A stretch of 64,000 bases of DNA from Pseudomonas sp. B21-028 (GCF_024749045.1 NZ_CP087184.1:6386001-6450000), one strand, 5' to 3'. Shown: positions 8,848 through 17,856, numbered from the stretch's first letter. Numbers and translations: made by a program. The notes: generated by a model from the sequence alone, not told the origin.

Positions 8848-9840
8848 ATGCTTCATTCCCACCTCACCACCCTCAACGCCGTCTCCCTGGTGCTCAACGC
8901 CTTCAAACATGAGGGCCCGCCCAGTGACGTATTACTGGCCGGCAGCGGCATCAGCGCGGCGGACCTGAGCCGGGCCGACACGCGTATCACCACCAATCAG
9001 GAAATGCAGGTCTGCGCCAACGCCGTGGCCCTCAAGCGCGACATCGGCCTGGAATTGGGGTGCAGCATGCACGTTTCTTCCTACGGCATCCTCGGCTACG
9101 CCCTGCTCACCAGTGCCACCTTAGGTGACGCCTTGCAACTGGCGCTACGCTATCCGGCGCTATTGGGAACACTCTTCGAGCTGAACCTGGAGGAAGACGA
9201 TGAAGCGGTCTGGCTCAGCGCCAGCGATTATCGGGAGAACCCGGCGCTGGCCGCGTTCAACGCCGAATTCTGCATGGTTTCGCTGAAGGTCATCTGCAAC
9301 GACCTGCTCGGCCACGCGCTGCCCTTGCGCGCGGCGCGCTTCGAACACCCGGCACCGGACTACCACGCCCGCTACGGGGCCCTTTTCGATTGCCCGGTCC
9401 ATTTCGATGCCGTCGACAACGCCTTTGCCTTCGACCGCCCCTGGCTCGACCACCCCCTTCCCCTGGCCGACCCCATCACTCACCACGCCATGGTCGAACG
9501 CTGCCGCAAGCAAAACATCGAATTCACCGGCCGCCAGGCCTGGCTGGGCCGCATCCGCCAACTGCTCGCCGCCCAACTCGACGCCGCCCCAGGTCTGGAA
9601 GGTCTGGCCGAACAAATGAACTGCTCCGCCCGCACCCTGCGCCGTCATCTCAAGGATTCGGGTTGCAGCTACCAGGAACTGCTGGACGAACTGCGCTTCG
9701 AACGGGCCAAACAGATGCTCTGCGAGGACCAACTCCCTATCCACCGCATCGCCGAACTGCTGGGCTTCAGCGAAACCGCCAGCTTCCGCCACGCCTTCGT
9801 CCGCTGGAGCGGCGTGGCGCCGAGCCAGTTCAGACCCTGA
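8848..9840 (+). CDS. AraC family transcriptional regulator
   Basis: A 330-residue regulator with the N-terminal ligand-binding domain typical of the OruR/ArgR-like AraC branch (about residues 15-200). The C-terminal AraC DNA-binding domain has two helix-turn-helix units: LEGLAEQMNCSARTLRRHL near residue 250 and IHRIAELLGFSETASFRHAF near residue 300, ending in GVAPSQFRP. The ATG at 8848 gives the normal family length. It may control the asparaginase/symporter genes upstream, but no operator is recognised; that is a guess from position. Confidence 0.88.
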   Translation: MLHSHLTTLNAVSLVLNAFKHEGPPSDVLLAGSGISAADLSRADTRITTNQEMQVCANAVALKRDIGLELGCSMHVSSYGILGYALLTSATLGDALQLALRYPALLGTLFELNLEEDDEAVWLSASDYRENPALAAFNAEFCMVSLKVICNDLLGHALPLRAARFEHPAPDYHARYGALFDCPVHFDAVDNAFAFDRPWLDHPLPLADPITHHAMVERCRKQNIEFTGRQAWLGRIRQLLAAQLDAAPGLEGLAEQMNCSARTLRRHLKDSGCSYQELLDELRFERAKQMLCEDQLPIHRIAELLGFSETASFRHAFVRWSGVAPSQFRP

Positions 9841-9869
9841 GCCCATCCTGGGGACAGCTTTTATCTCCT

Positions 9870-9911
9870 GTGGCGAGGGGATTTATCCCCGCCGGGCTGC
9901 GCAGCAGCCCC
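9870..9911. repeat. Dispersed palindromic repeat (non-REPIN type)
   Basis: GTGGCGAGGGGATTTATCCC contains the palindrome GGGGATTTATCCCC and is followed by GGGCTGCGCAGCAGCCC, a second hairpin. This is a different repeat class from the GTGGGAGC REPs, and common in fluorescent pseudomonads as far as I recall. Confidence 0.6.
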
Positions 9912-10140
9912 AATCCAGCCGACGCATTCCTACCGAAAACCACACCAGCCAACCCACGACGGCTACGCCGCCGAACGGGAGCAAGCTCCTTCGCCATACA
10001 TTTTGCAGCCATCTCCAGCCCGCATCGCATGCCCTGACCGCCAGCCTTCCACCAGGCTACCCAACCTTGCGCCTTTGCCTACAACTACGCCAGAATCCGC
10101 CCGCTTGTGCGCCCAGGCCCTGGCCCCTATCGTAATCCCC

Positions 10141-10347
10141 GTCGCTGCACACTCAGCGACCGGGCTTGGCGGCCCGGAACACGAAAGGCGCAATACCCTC
10201 AAACATGATTGCAATGCCCCTGGCCTTGCATGCTCTTGTTATGACGGGTTGCGCAAGGATCCCCTCGGGGATGCCGGGTTCCTTTCGTTCCGGTCCGCCA
10301 ACCTTGTGTAATCCGTCACCCCATCTGCTTGGCGGCAGACGGTGACG
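10141..10347 (+). ncRNA. Candidate structured leader RNA upstream of the DUF6124 gene
   Basis: About 200 bases rich in nested complementarity: GTCGCTG/CAGCGAC (10141-10160), CCGGGC/GCCCGG around loop TTGGCG (10160-10177), ATCCCC/GGGGAT (10259-10272), and TCTGC/GCAGA again around loop TTGGCG inside CGTCACC/GGTGACG (10314-10347). A long-range pairing, 10174-10188 with 10281-10293 (13 pairs, two-base bulge), competes with the second hairpin. The last hairpin ends 13 bases before AAGGAG. No credible protein is encoded here. It could be a cis-regulatory or antisense RNA of the phage C4 type; that resemblance is from memory and unverified. Confidence 0.45.
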
Positions 10348-10373
10348 ATTCCTCTTACGAAAGGAGCACCACC

Positions 10374-10736
10374 ATGTTCAAGATCACCCCCAATCCTCCT
10401 GAAGCAGACCCCACCTCCCCCTACGCCGACGGCATCAACGCCCAAAAACTCGACGCCGCCGCCAAACGTGCCCTGGATTTCTACCTTTTACCGAAACCGG
10501 AAAAACCTGAAGCCACCACTCAACCGGGTCAGCTGTTCACCGTCGTAGAAGACGTCGACACCGAATGCCTGCTCGCCAACCTCAGCGAAACCCTGGCTTC
10601 GGCTGACGCGATGGTCAGTGATCTCGCATTCGAATTGGATGGCTCTCGCCGCCACGTTGCCCTTGGCATTCAGCAATTGATCGAGCTGAGTTCATTACTG
10701 GCGAACCGGGCGTTGGATAACGTTGAGCCGCGGTAG
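10374..10736 (+). CDS. DUF6124 family protein
   Basis: A 120-residue acidic, soluble protein with no signal peptide. It matches the Pseudomonas-restricted DUF6124 family: a proline-rich N-terminus (FKITPNPPEADPTSPYA), a middle segment LFTVVEDVDTECLLANLSETLASA and a C-terminal helix RRHVALGIQQLIELSSLLANRAL. Function is unknown. AAGGAG at 10361-10366 fixes the ATG. It lies behind a highly structured leader and ends in an intrinsic terminator, so it is a single-gene unit. Confidence 0.85.
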   Translation: MFKITPNPPEADPTSPYADGINAQKLDAAAKRALDFYLLPKPEKPEATTQPGQLFTVVEDVDTECLLANLSETLASADAMVSDLAFELDGSRRHVALGIQQLIELSSLLANRALDNVEPR

Positions 10737-10757
10737 CTACAAAATTCCTACAATAAA

Positions 10758-10784
10758 AGCCCGACGCGTTGCGTCGGGCTTGCT
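10758..10784 (+). terminator. Intrinsic terminator of the DUF6124 gene
   Basis: A 10-bp stem AGCCCGACGC/GCGTCGGGCT with a GTT loop followed by TGCTTTC, 20 bp after the stop codon. It also forms the left border of the ietAS-like island. Confidence 0.9.
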
Positions 10785-10978
10785 TTCATCTGCTTGGCAC
10801 CAGGCAATAATCGGCCAGAAGCAGCCATCATCCATTAATGAGTTCCGGTCAATCTAGGCGGCTCGACAATGAAACGCTCAGCCCAACACGGACCGCTACC
10901 AAGCAGCGGAAAAATTGATCCGATCAGGGCTAATCGCCTCTAAGCGGTTACACTACCGGCACAGCAGGATTGGACATT

Positions 10979-11962
10979 ATGGCTAGCAGCGAACATCTAA
11001 AAGCGCTTCTGCGCTCACACATCAAGGGAGATGATGCCCATTTCCTGTCTGTCGCTATGCAGGTAGCGGCCCATGAAGCAAAACAGGGGCATGGAAAGCT
11101 TGCGGAAGACCTGCGAGCTCTCATCGACTCGGCCAAGAAGAATCGCATGCCCTTGAGCTCTCCGGTTCCGATCGGTCAACCACGGGGCGAGCTGGGCAAT
11201 CTGCTGTCTGCCGCTCTACCTCGTACTCGATTTGCGGAAATGATTTTGGATGAGGCCACACACAATCGCTTAGCCCGGATCATCAATGAGCAGCGTAACT
11301 TCGAGAAGATCCGCGCTCACGGTTTATCGCCACGTCGCAAGCTCCTGCTTGTTGGCCCACCCGGTACCGGCAAGACCATGACCGCCTCCGCACTTGCTGG
11401 CGAATTAGGCATTCCTCTCTACGTTGTTCGACTAGACAGTCTCATTACCAAATTCATGGGGGAGACTGCTGCGAAGCTCCGACAGATCTTCGATGCCATA
11501 CGCGATACTCGCGGCATCTATTTTTTTGACGAGTTCGATGCGATCGGTTCGCAACGCGGTCTGGCTAACGACGTAGGCGAGATTCGTCGCGTTCTGAACA
11601 GTTTCCTGCAAATGATTGAGCAGGATCAGTCCAACAGCCTAATCATTGCGGCCACCAACCACCCAGAAATTCTCGACTACGCCTTGTTCCGCCGTTTCGA
11701 TGACGTTATCGAATACGGGCTTCCTAATCAGGAACAAACCAAAGCAGTGCTAAAGAATCGACTTGTTAATTTTTCGAAGTCGATTCGTAGCTGGGACAAG
11801 CTCTGCAAGATTGCAGAGGGGCTCAGCTACGCAGAGCTGGGAAAAGCAGCAGACGATGCGATCAAGGACGCGATCATTCAGGACCGCCCACAGGTCGACA
11901 TCAAGGATGTGGAAAAGCACCTTGAAGAGCGCAAGGCTTTCCACGGGAGACAACGTTCTTAA
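10979..11962 (+). CDS. ietA: IetA-like AAA+ ATPase, partner of a subtilisin-like protease
   Basis: A 327-residue single-domain AAA+ ATPase. Walker A GPPGTGKT is at residues 126-133, Walker B FFDEFD with D184/E185, and sensor-1 ATNH and an arginine-finger-like FRRFDD follow. It most resembles proteasome/FtsH-class ATPases acting alone. The ATG at 10979 has AGGA 9 bases upstream; a TTG at 10970 is possible but badly placed. The protease gene starts 17 bp after its stop codon. AAA ATPase + subtilase pairs are known as ietA-ietS, first described as a plasmid-stability toxin-antitoxin pair on pTiC58 in which the ATPase is the antitoxin; related pairs occur in defence islands. The base composition looks more AT-rich than the neighbours, suggesting transfer. 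Confidence 0.82.
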   Translation: MASSEHLKALLRSHIKGDDAHFLSVAMQVAAHEAKQGHGKLAEDLRALIDSAKKNRMPLSSPVPIGQPRGELGNLLSAALPRTRFAEMILDEATHNRLARIINEQRNFEKIRAHGLSPRRKLLLVGPPGTGKTMTASALAGELGIPLYVVRLDSLITKFMGETAAKLRQIFDAIRDTRGIYFFDEFDAIGSQRGLANDVGEIRRVLNSFLQMIEQDQSNSLIIAATNHPEILDYALFRRFDDVIEYGLPNQEQTKAVLKNRLVNFSKSIRSWDKLCKIAEGLSYAELGKAADDAIKDAIIQDRPQVDIKDVEKHLEERKAFHGRQRS

Positions 11963-11979
11963 GGAAGTAAAGCCTCTAA

Positions 11980-14478
11980 ATGACGGAACCCAAGGCAGGA
12001 CAGCGACCACACTTTCATTTCCAGGGAACGGGACAGCCAGAACGATTCCGTTCCACAGCATCCGCAAGCAGAGACCCACACTTCCCGCGTCAAGACCGAA
12101 ACACACACGGTGCGGCCTTGCTTGGCCAACTGCGATCCGTTGACGCGCAGATGACCGAGGCCATTAACCTTCAACGCCAATCCGGTCGAGATAGTGGGTT
12201 TGGCCTGCAGATCGAGTTCAGAAGCTTCCCGGGATTCGAATTGGCCTTCGAGGGACTTGCCCGTGGAGCGCAACGCATCGAGTTGCTCAACTTTCGCCGT
12301 GACCGAAAGAACCATGTCGACATGGCGACAGTTTTCGTTCCTGATGGCCAGCTAAAGGCTTTTGAGAATCTTATACGCCAGTACCTAGAGGCGAACACGA
12401 CCAAGGGGCAGCCACGCAATGCACCGCTGCTCAACCCCATCCAGGAGATCCGGTTCGCCGCGTTTAATGCACTGTGGACCGATGATCTCTCGGTGCTCCC
12501 TACAAACGATACTGATGCGATATGGTGGGAGTTCTGGTTGCCGGTCCGACAAGATCGCGAGGCCGTACTCAGTCGATTCCGCGCTATCGCAGAAGCCTCC
12601 GGCTTCAACACCTCGGACAAAACTCTTCACTTCCCTGAGCGCACGGTGCTGAACGTCTTCGCATCGAAGGCGGCAATTACCCAATCTATTCTGCTTCTCA
12701 ATGAAGTCGCAGAAATTCGAAGGGCAAAGGAAACCGCAGAATTCTTCGACACTCTGCCCGCAATAGAGCAGCGCACATGGATCGATGAATTGCTCGTACG
12801 GACCGCTGCGGGCGATGAGAACAGCGTCCGCGTCTGTCTCCTCGACACTGGCGTGAACCCGGGACACCCACTTTTGGCTCCGCATGTTGGTCTCAACGAT
12901 TTGCACAGCGTCGATCCAGCGTGGGGTATCCAGGACGACGTGGGGCACGGTACAGGTCTGGCTGGGCTCGCCCTTTATGGTGATCTGGTTGAGCCGCTAT
13001 CGTCACAAAGTCCCATCACGATTGAGCATCGGGTCGAGTCGGTGAAGCTTCTGCAGACCGCCACGGGTAACCAGAAGGAGCCTTATGGTGCCCTCACCAT
13101 GGCGGCAATTGCCTTACCAGAAATCGCAAAACCGAATGTGGCTCGGGTGTTCAGCATGGCCATTACAAGCACCGACTCTCGTGACCGCGGGCGTCCCTCT
13201 GCTTGGTCCGCAGCAGTCGATGGATTAGCCTCCGATGTTCTCGGCGAGCGGGCGAATCCACGGCTGATCGTAGTTTCGGCCGGTAATGCAGATCAGAATC
13301 AGGCGTTGCACTACCCAAACAGCAATGCTACTGACGGTATTCATGACCCTGGGCAATCCTGGAACGCGCTCTGCGTAGGGGCTTATACTCAAAAAGGCAC
13401 AATTGACCCGCCTGATGTCACGTTGCAGCTAGTGGCGCCCACAGGAAGCCTGAGCCCTTACAGCACCACGTCGTTGACTTGGCAGCGCACCGCCTGGCCA
13501 CTCAAGCCTGATGTGGTGTTCGAGGGCGGTAACTTGGTTAAGGACCAGTTGGCCGCTTACAACTACCCCTCCGTCTCCTTACTGACGACCTCCCACACTC
13601 CTGCTGTAAGGCTGCTCGACCTCACTAGAGCCACTAGCGCTGCTTCAGCATTGGCAGCTCGTATGGCCGCACAGATTTCGTCCAGGTACCCGGTCTTCTG
13701 GCCCGAAACTGTTCGGGCGTTAATGGTCCACTCTGCTGAGTGGACCGAACGCATGAAGCGCGACTTCTTGGGTGCAGGATCGAAAGCTGATTACGAGCGA
13801 TTGGTGAAAACTTGCGGCTTTGGGGTGCCCAACCTGGGGCGAGCACTGTGGAGCGCCGGCGACTCGCTTACCTTGATTGTTGAGGACGAGCTGCAACCGT
13901 TCATGAAACCTATAAAGGGCAATCCCACAGCTCGCGACATGCATCTCCATGATCTGCCCTGGCCGACACAAGAATTACTCGATCTTGGCAACACCAACGT
14001 AGAGATGCGAGTGACACTTTCCTACTTCGTAGAGCCCAACCCAGGGGTCGTCGAGCGCGGTATCAAAGGACGTTACAGGTACGAGTCTCACGGTCTGCGG
14101 TTCGATGTAAGCCGTCCGACGGAAGAGAAGGCTCAGTTCCGGCAGCGTATAAACAAACGCGCACGCGACGAAGAAGACGGGATCTATCAGGGCGGTGGAA
14201 CAGATCCGAACTGGATATTGGGACCCCAAACGCGGCACAGGGGCTCACTACACTCTGATATCTGGCGTGGTACCGCCGTTGAACTGGCCGACCGCAGCAT
14301 GATCGGCATTTACCCGGCCCTCGGCTGGTGGAAGACCCTATTAAAGCAGGAGCGCTATAACGATCGTGCCCGGTACAGTCTCATTGTCTCAATCAAAACT
14401 GAGCAAGCCGACGTCGACCTCTATGCAGCGATCCAGAACGTGATTGCGGCTAGAACAGCGATTGTAAACCCTGTGTAA
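11980..14478 (+). CDS. ietS: IetS-like S8 (subtilisin) serine protease
   Basis: An 832-residue protein with no signal peptide, so cytoplasmic, unlike most subtilisins. The catalytic triad reads D289 (LLDTGV), H323 (GHGTG) and S553 (ATSAASA, where classical enzymes have GTSMA); the oxyanion Asn is N436 (SAGN). Residues 1-280 form a non-catalytic N-terminal region and residues 600-832 a beta-rich C-terminal region. It follows ietA by 17 bp and is presumably co-transcribed. By analogy with the pTiC58 pair it would be a toxic protease restrained by the ATPase; whether it serves phage defence here is inference. A hairpin closes the operon. Confidence 0.82.
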   Translation: MTEPKAGQRPHFHFQGTGQPERFRSTASASRDPHFPRQDRNTHGAALLGQLRSVDAQMTEAINLQRQSGRDSGFGLQIEFRSFPGFELAFEGLARGAQRIELLNFRRDRKNHVDMATVFVPDGQLKAFENLIRQYLEANTTKGQPRNAPLLNPIQEIRFAAFNALWTDDLSVLPTNDTDAIWWEFWLPVRQDREAVLSRFRAIAEASGFNTSDKTLHFPERTVLNVFASKAAITQSILLLNEVAEIRRAKETAEFFDTLPAIEQRTWIDELLVRTAAGDENSVRVCLLDTGVNPGHPLLAPHVGLNDLHSVDPAWGIQDDVGHGTGLAGLALYGDLVEPLSSQSPITIEHRVESVKLLQTATGNQKEPYGALTMAAIALPEIAKPNVARVFSMAITSTDSRDRGRPSAWSAAVDGLASDVLGERANPRLIVVSAGNADQNQALHYPNSNATDGIHDPGQSWNALCVGAYTQKGTIDPPDVTLQLVAPTGSLSPYSTTSLTWQRTAWPLKPDVVFEGGNLVKDQLAAYNYPSVSLLTTSHTPAVRLLDLTRATSAASALAARMAAQISSRYPVFWPETVRALMVHSAEWTERMKRDFLGAGSKADYERLVKTCGFGVPNLGRALWSAGDSLTLIVEDELQPFMKPIKGNPTARDMHLHDLPWPTQELLDLGNTNVEMRVTLSYFVEPNPGVVERGIKGRYRYESHGLRFDVSRPTEEKAQFRQRINKRARDEEDGIYQGGGTDPNWILGPQTRHRGSLHSDIWRGTAVELADRSMIGIYPALGWWKTLLKQERYNDRARYSLIVSIKTEQADVDLYAAIQNVIAARTAIVNPV

Positions 14479-14491
14479 GTCGCCCTGGATT

Positions 14492-14530
14492 AGCCCAGTC
14501 ATGCTCAGCCAAGCTGACATGAATGGGCTT
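14492..14530 (+). terminator. Hairpin terminator after ietS
   Basis: Nested arms AGCCCA/TGGGCT, TCATG/CATGA and TCAGC/GCTGA around CAA make an almost continuous stem, with only two T after it. It starts 14 bp after the ietS stop codon and marks the right edge of the accessory module. Confidence 0.7.
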
Positions 14531-14713
14531 TGCCACAAGGTCGGATCAGTCCGCAATCGCCCATATCCTGAACCCATGCCCCCACCAAAGAGCCATTTCC
14601 GGTCAAACCTTTTGGCCATTTCAATCCCCTTTTGGCCTCTCCCACCGTTCTCCTGAGCGCCACCCGCCGCAAGACTATCCTCAACCGATCAGTCCTCTTG
14701 CGGAGAACAACAA

Positions 14714-15745
14714 ATGCTGACGATCTACTCAGACGATCACCACCTGCACCACGGCCGTTGCGAGCTCATGGACGGGCAGCTCATGCCCTGTTTCGAAATG
14801 CCCTCCCGCGCCGACCACGTGCTGGAACGGGTCAAGGCTCGCGCGCTGGGGCCGGTGGAAGCGCCAAAGGACTTCGGACTAGCCCCGATCCAGCGCATCC
14901 ACACCCCCGCTTACTTGGAGTTCTTCAAAGGCGCCTGGGATCGCTGGGCCGAATACAACCGCGACGGCGACTTGCTGCCCTTCACCTGGCCGGCTCGCAC
15001 CTTGCGCACGGTCATCCCGAAGAGCTTGCACGGCCAACTCGGTTATTACAGCTTCGACGGTGGCGCGCCGATCACCGCCGGCACCTGGCAGGCGGCTTAT
15101 AGTGCGGCCCAGGTCGCCCTCACCGCCCAGGCCGAAATCCAACGGGGTGCGCGCAGTGCCTTTGCACTGTGTCGGCCGCCAGGGCATCACGCGGCCAGTG
15201 ATCTGATGGGGGGTTATTGCTACCTCAACAACGCGGCCATCGCCGCCCAGGCTTTTCTCGACCAGGGCCGTGGGAAGGTCGCGATCCTCGATGTGGATTA
15301 CCACCACGGCAATGGCACGCAGTCGATCTTCTATGAGCGCAGCGATGTGCTGTTCGCCTCGATCCATGGCCATCCGGAAGCCGAGTTCCCATTCTTCCTC
15401 GGTTATGCGGACGAACGCGGCGAAGGTGGCGGCGAAGGCTTCAACTTCAACTACCCTTTGCCCGCAGGCTCAGGCTGGGATACCTGGAGCGCCGCGCTGG
15501 AGCAAGCCTGCGGCGAAACCCAACGCTACGACGCCGATGTCATCGTCGTCTCGCTGGGCGTGGACACCTTCAAGGACGATCCGATTTCACAGTTCAAGCT
15601 CGACAGCCCGGATTACCTGGCGATGGGCAAGCGCATCGCGGCACTCGGCAAGCCGACGCTGTTCGTGATGGAAGGCGGCTATGCGGTGGCAGAAATCGGC
15701 ATCAATGCCGTAAACGTTCTCGAAGGTTTTCAAAGCGCCCAATGA
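14714..15745 (+). CDS. aphA: Acetylpolyamine amidohydrolase (histone-deacetylase fold)
   Basis: A 343-residue Zn-dependent deacetylase of the HDAC superfamily, predicted to remove acetyl groups from acetylated polyamines such as acetylputrescine. Key motifs: CRPPGHHAA with the paired active-site histidines (about residues 157-158), CYLNNAAIAA, and VDYHHGNGTQ carrying Zn ligands. The length matches bacterial acetylpolyamine amidohydrolases. GGAG precedes the ATG. A polyamine-binding protein follows 9 bp later, the same pairing seen around P. aeruginosa aphA, so uptake and deacetylation of polyamines are coupled. Confidence 0.88.
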   Translation: MLTIYSDDHHLHHGRCELMDGQLMPCFEMPSRADHVLERVKARALGPVEAPKDFGLAPIQRIHTPAYLEFFKGAWDRWAEYNRDGDLLPFTWPARTLRTVIPKSLHGQLGYYSFDGGAPITAGTWQAAYSAAQVALTAQAEIQRGARSAFALCRPPGHHAASDLMGGYCYLNNAAIAAQAFLDQGRGKVAILDVDYHHGNGTQSIFYERSDVLFASIHGHPEAEFPFFLGYADERGEGGGEGFNFNYPLPAGSGWDTWSAALEQACGETQRYDADVIVVSLGVDTFKDDPISQFKLDSPDYLAMGKRIAALGKPTLFVMEGGYAVAEIGINAVNVLEGFQSAQ

Positions 15746-15754
15746 GGAAAGAAC

Positions 15755-16855
15755 ATGAAAAGACTCAAGCGTTGGATGGTTCCCGCCCTCTGCACTGCGC
15801 TGCTGTGTAGCGCCGCCCAGGCCGAAGAGCGGACCTTGCGCGTCTACAACTGGTTCGACTACATCACGCCCAAGGCCTTGGAAGATTTCAAGGCGCAGAA
15901 CAGTCAGGTCAAGTTGGTCTACGACATCTTCGATACCAATGAGGCCTTGGAGGCCAAGTTACTGACCGGTAATTCCGGCTATGACGTAGTGGTGCCTTCC
16001 AATGTGTTCCTTGCCAAGCAGATCGAGGCCGGTGTGTTCCAGCCGCTGGACCGCAGCAAGTTGCCGAACTGGAACCACCTCGATCCCAAGTTGATGAAGT
16101 TGATCGAGGCCAACGATCCGGACAACAAATTCGCCGTGCCGTACATGTACGGAACCATTCTGATCGGCTTCAATCCGGACAAGGTCAAGGCGGCCCTGGG
16201 TGACAACGCGCCGGTGGACAGTTGGGATCTGATCTTCAAGGAGGAGAACATCAGCAAGCTCAAGCAGTGCGGCGTGGCGCTGCTGGATTCGCCTTCGGAA
16301 ATCCTGCCCCTGGCCTTGCAGCAACTGGGGCTGGACCCCAACAGCAAGCAGCCGGCGGACTATGCCAAGGCCGAGGCGTTGATGATGAAGATCCGGCCGC
16401 ACATTACGTATTTCCATTCTTCCAAGTACATGGCGGATATCGCCAATGGCGACATTTGCGTGGCGGTTGGGTATTCCGGGAGTTTTTCCCAGGCGGCCAA
16501 TCGGGCCAAGGATGCCAAGAACGGTGTGACGGTGGACATGCGCCTGCCCAAGGAAGGCGCGCCGATCTGGTTCGACATGCTTGCCATTCCAAAAGGGGCG
16601 AAGAATCCGGATGACGCGTACACCTTCATCAACTACTTGCTGCAACCAGAGGTAATTGCGCCGGTAAGTGATTTCGTGGGTTATCCGAATCCGAACAAGG
16701 ATGCTACCGAGAAAGTGGATCCGGCGATTCGTGGCAATCCCAACCTGTACCCGACGGAAGCGGCCATGGCGACCCTGTATACCTTGCAGCCTTTGCCGAG
16801 GGATGCCGAACGGGCGCGGACGCGTGCCTGGACCCGGATCAAATCGGGTCAATGA
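15755..16855 (+). CDS. Polyamine ABC transporter substrate-binding protein (PotF/SpuD type)
   Basis: A 366-residue periplasmic protein with a signal peptide ending near AQA/EE (residue about 23). The mature start RTLRVYNWFDYITPKALEDF is the hallmark of PotD/PotF/SpuD polyamine-binding proteins, and YGTILIGFNPDKV and VAVGYSGSFSQAANRA are further family segments. GAGGAAAG lies just upstream of the ATG, 9 bp after aphA. No permease or ATPase gene follows, so it must use a transporter encoded elsewhere. Confidence 0.92.
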   Translation: MKRLKRWMVPALCTALLCSAAQAEERTLRVYNWFDYITPKALEDFKAQNSQVKLVYDIFDTNEALEAKLLTGNSGYDVVVPSNVFLAKQIEAGVFQPLDRSKLPNWNHLDPKLMKLIEANDPDNKFAVPYMYGTILIGFNPDKVKAALGDNAPVDSWDLIFKEENISKLKQCGVALLDSPSEILPLALQQLGLDPNSKQPADYAKAEALMMKIRPHITYFHSSKYMADIANGDICVAVGYSGSFSQAANRAKDAKNGVTVDMRLPKEGAPIWFDMLAIPKGAKNPDDAYTFINYLLQPEVIAPVSDFVGYPNPNKDATEKVDPAIRGNPNLYPTEAAMATLYTLQPLPRDAERARTRAWTRIKSGQ

Positions 16856-16862
16856 CCAAGGG

Positions 16863-17743
16863 ACCTGCTCGCGATGGCGGTGGGTCAGTTATCGGCGATG
16901 CTGGATTTGCCGACTCGTTCGCGAGCAGGCTCGCTCCCACAGGGTCTGCGGCGTGCATGAATATTGAGTACGCCGCCAACCCCATTGTGGGAGCGAGCCT
17001 GCTCGCGATGGCGGTGGATCAGTTACCGGCGATGATGGATTTGCCGACGCGTTCGCGAGCAGGCTCGCTCCCACAGGGTCTGCGGCGTGCATGAATATTG
17101 AGTACGCCGCCAACCCCATTGTGGGAGCGAGCCTGCTCGCGATGGCGGTGGGTCAGTTATCGGCGATGCTGGATTTGCCGACGCGTTCGCGAGCAAGCTC
17201 GCTCCCACAGGGTCTGCGACGTGCATGAATATTGAGTACGCCGCCAACCCCATTGTGGGAGCGAGCCTGCTCGCGATGGCGGTGGGTCAGTTACCGGCGA
17301 TGATGGATTTGCCGACGCGTTCGCGAGCAAGCCCGCTCCCACAGGGTCTGCGGCGTGCATGAATATTGAGTACGCCGCCAACCCCATTGTGGGAGCGAGC
17401 CTGCTCGCGATGGCGGTGGGTCAGTTATCGGCGATGCTGGATTTGCCGACGCGTTCGCGAGCAAGCCCGCTCCCACAGGGTCTGCGACGTGCATGAATAT
17501 TGAGTACGCCGCCAACCCCATTGTGGGAGCGAGCCTGCTCGCGATGGCGGTGGGTCAGTTACCGGCGATGCTGGATGTGCCGATGTCATCGCGAGCAGGC
17601 TCGCTCCCACAGGGTCTGCGGCGTGCATGAATATTGAGTACGCCACCAACCCCATTGTGGGAGCGAACCTGCTCGCGATGGCGGTGGGTCAGTTATCGCG
17701 ATGCTGGATGTGCCGACGCGTTCGCGAGCAAGCCCGCTCCCAC
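16863..17743. repeat. Tandem array of a 134-bp REPIN-containing unit
   Basis: GTGGGAGCGA starts recur at 16987, 17121, 17255, 17389, 17523 and 17657, exactly 134 bp apart, with a truncated first unit from 16863. Each unit contains one REPIN (outer arms facing each other across about 45 bp) plus a spacer with GTGCATGAATATTGAGTACG, present six times. Units differ by a few substitutions, for example GAGCAGGCTCG versus GAGCAAGCCCG. It fills the gap between the polyamine gene and the large toxin gene. Small open frames within it are by-products of the repeat. Confidence 0.97.
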
Positions 17744-17831
17744 AGAATCGAGATTGGAAGCGTCTGGCCCTTAACGACACAAGCAATACATAGTTACCAC
17801 CTCCTCTGTTTCTCGCCCCACTAGCATGGAT

Positions 17832-17856
17832 ATCCCGAAGCGTTCGGCTTCGGGAT
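17832..17856 (+). terminator. Hairpin in the leader of the 1537-aa toxin gene
   Basis: A perfect 10-bp stem, ATCCCGAAGC/GCTTCGGGAT, with loop GTTCG, 30 bp upstream of the toxin start. There is no T-tract, so it may be an mRNA structure rather than a terminator. Confidence 0.5.

Noticed and set aside
10003..10311. A 102-codon frame upstream of the DUF6124 gene
   Set aside because: It covers the hairpin-rich leader, has no ribosome-binding site, and the product lacks any recognisable pattern.
10785..10978. Attachment site or integrase for the ietAS-like module
   Set aside because: No tRNA gene, direct-repeat att sequence or recombinase is visible on either side of the module.
16863..17743. 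CRISPR array
   Set aside because: The period is 134 bp with conserved spacers and internal palindromes; no unique spacers and no cas genes. It is a REPIN tandem array.
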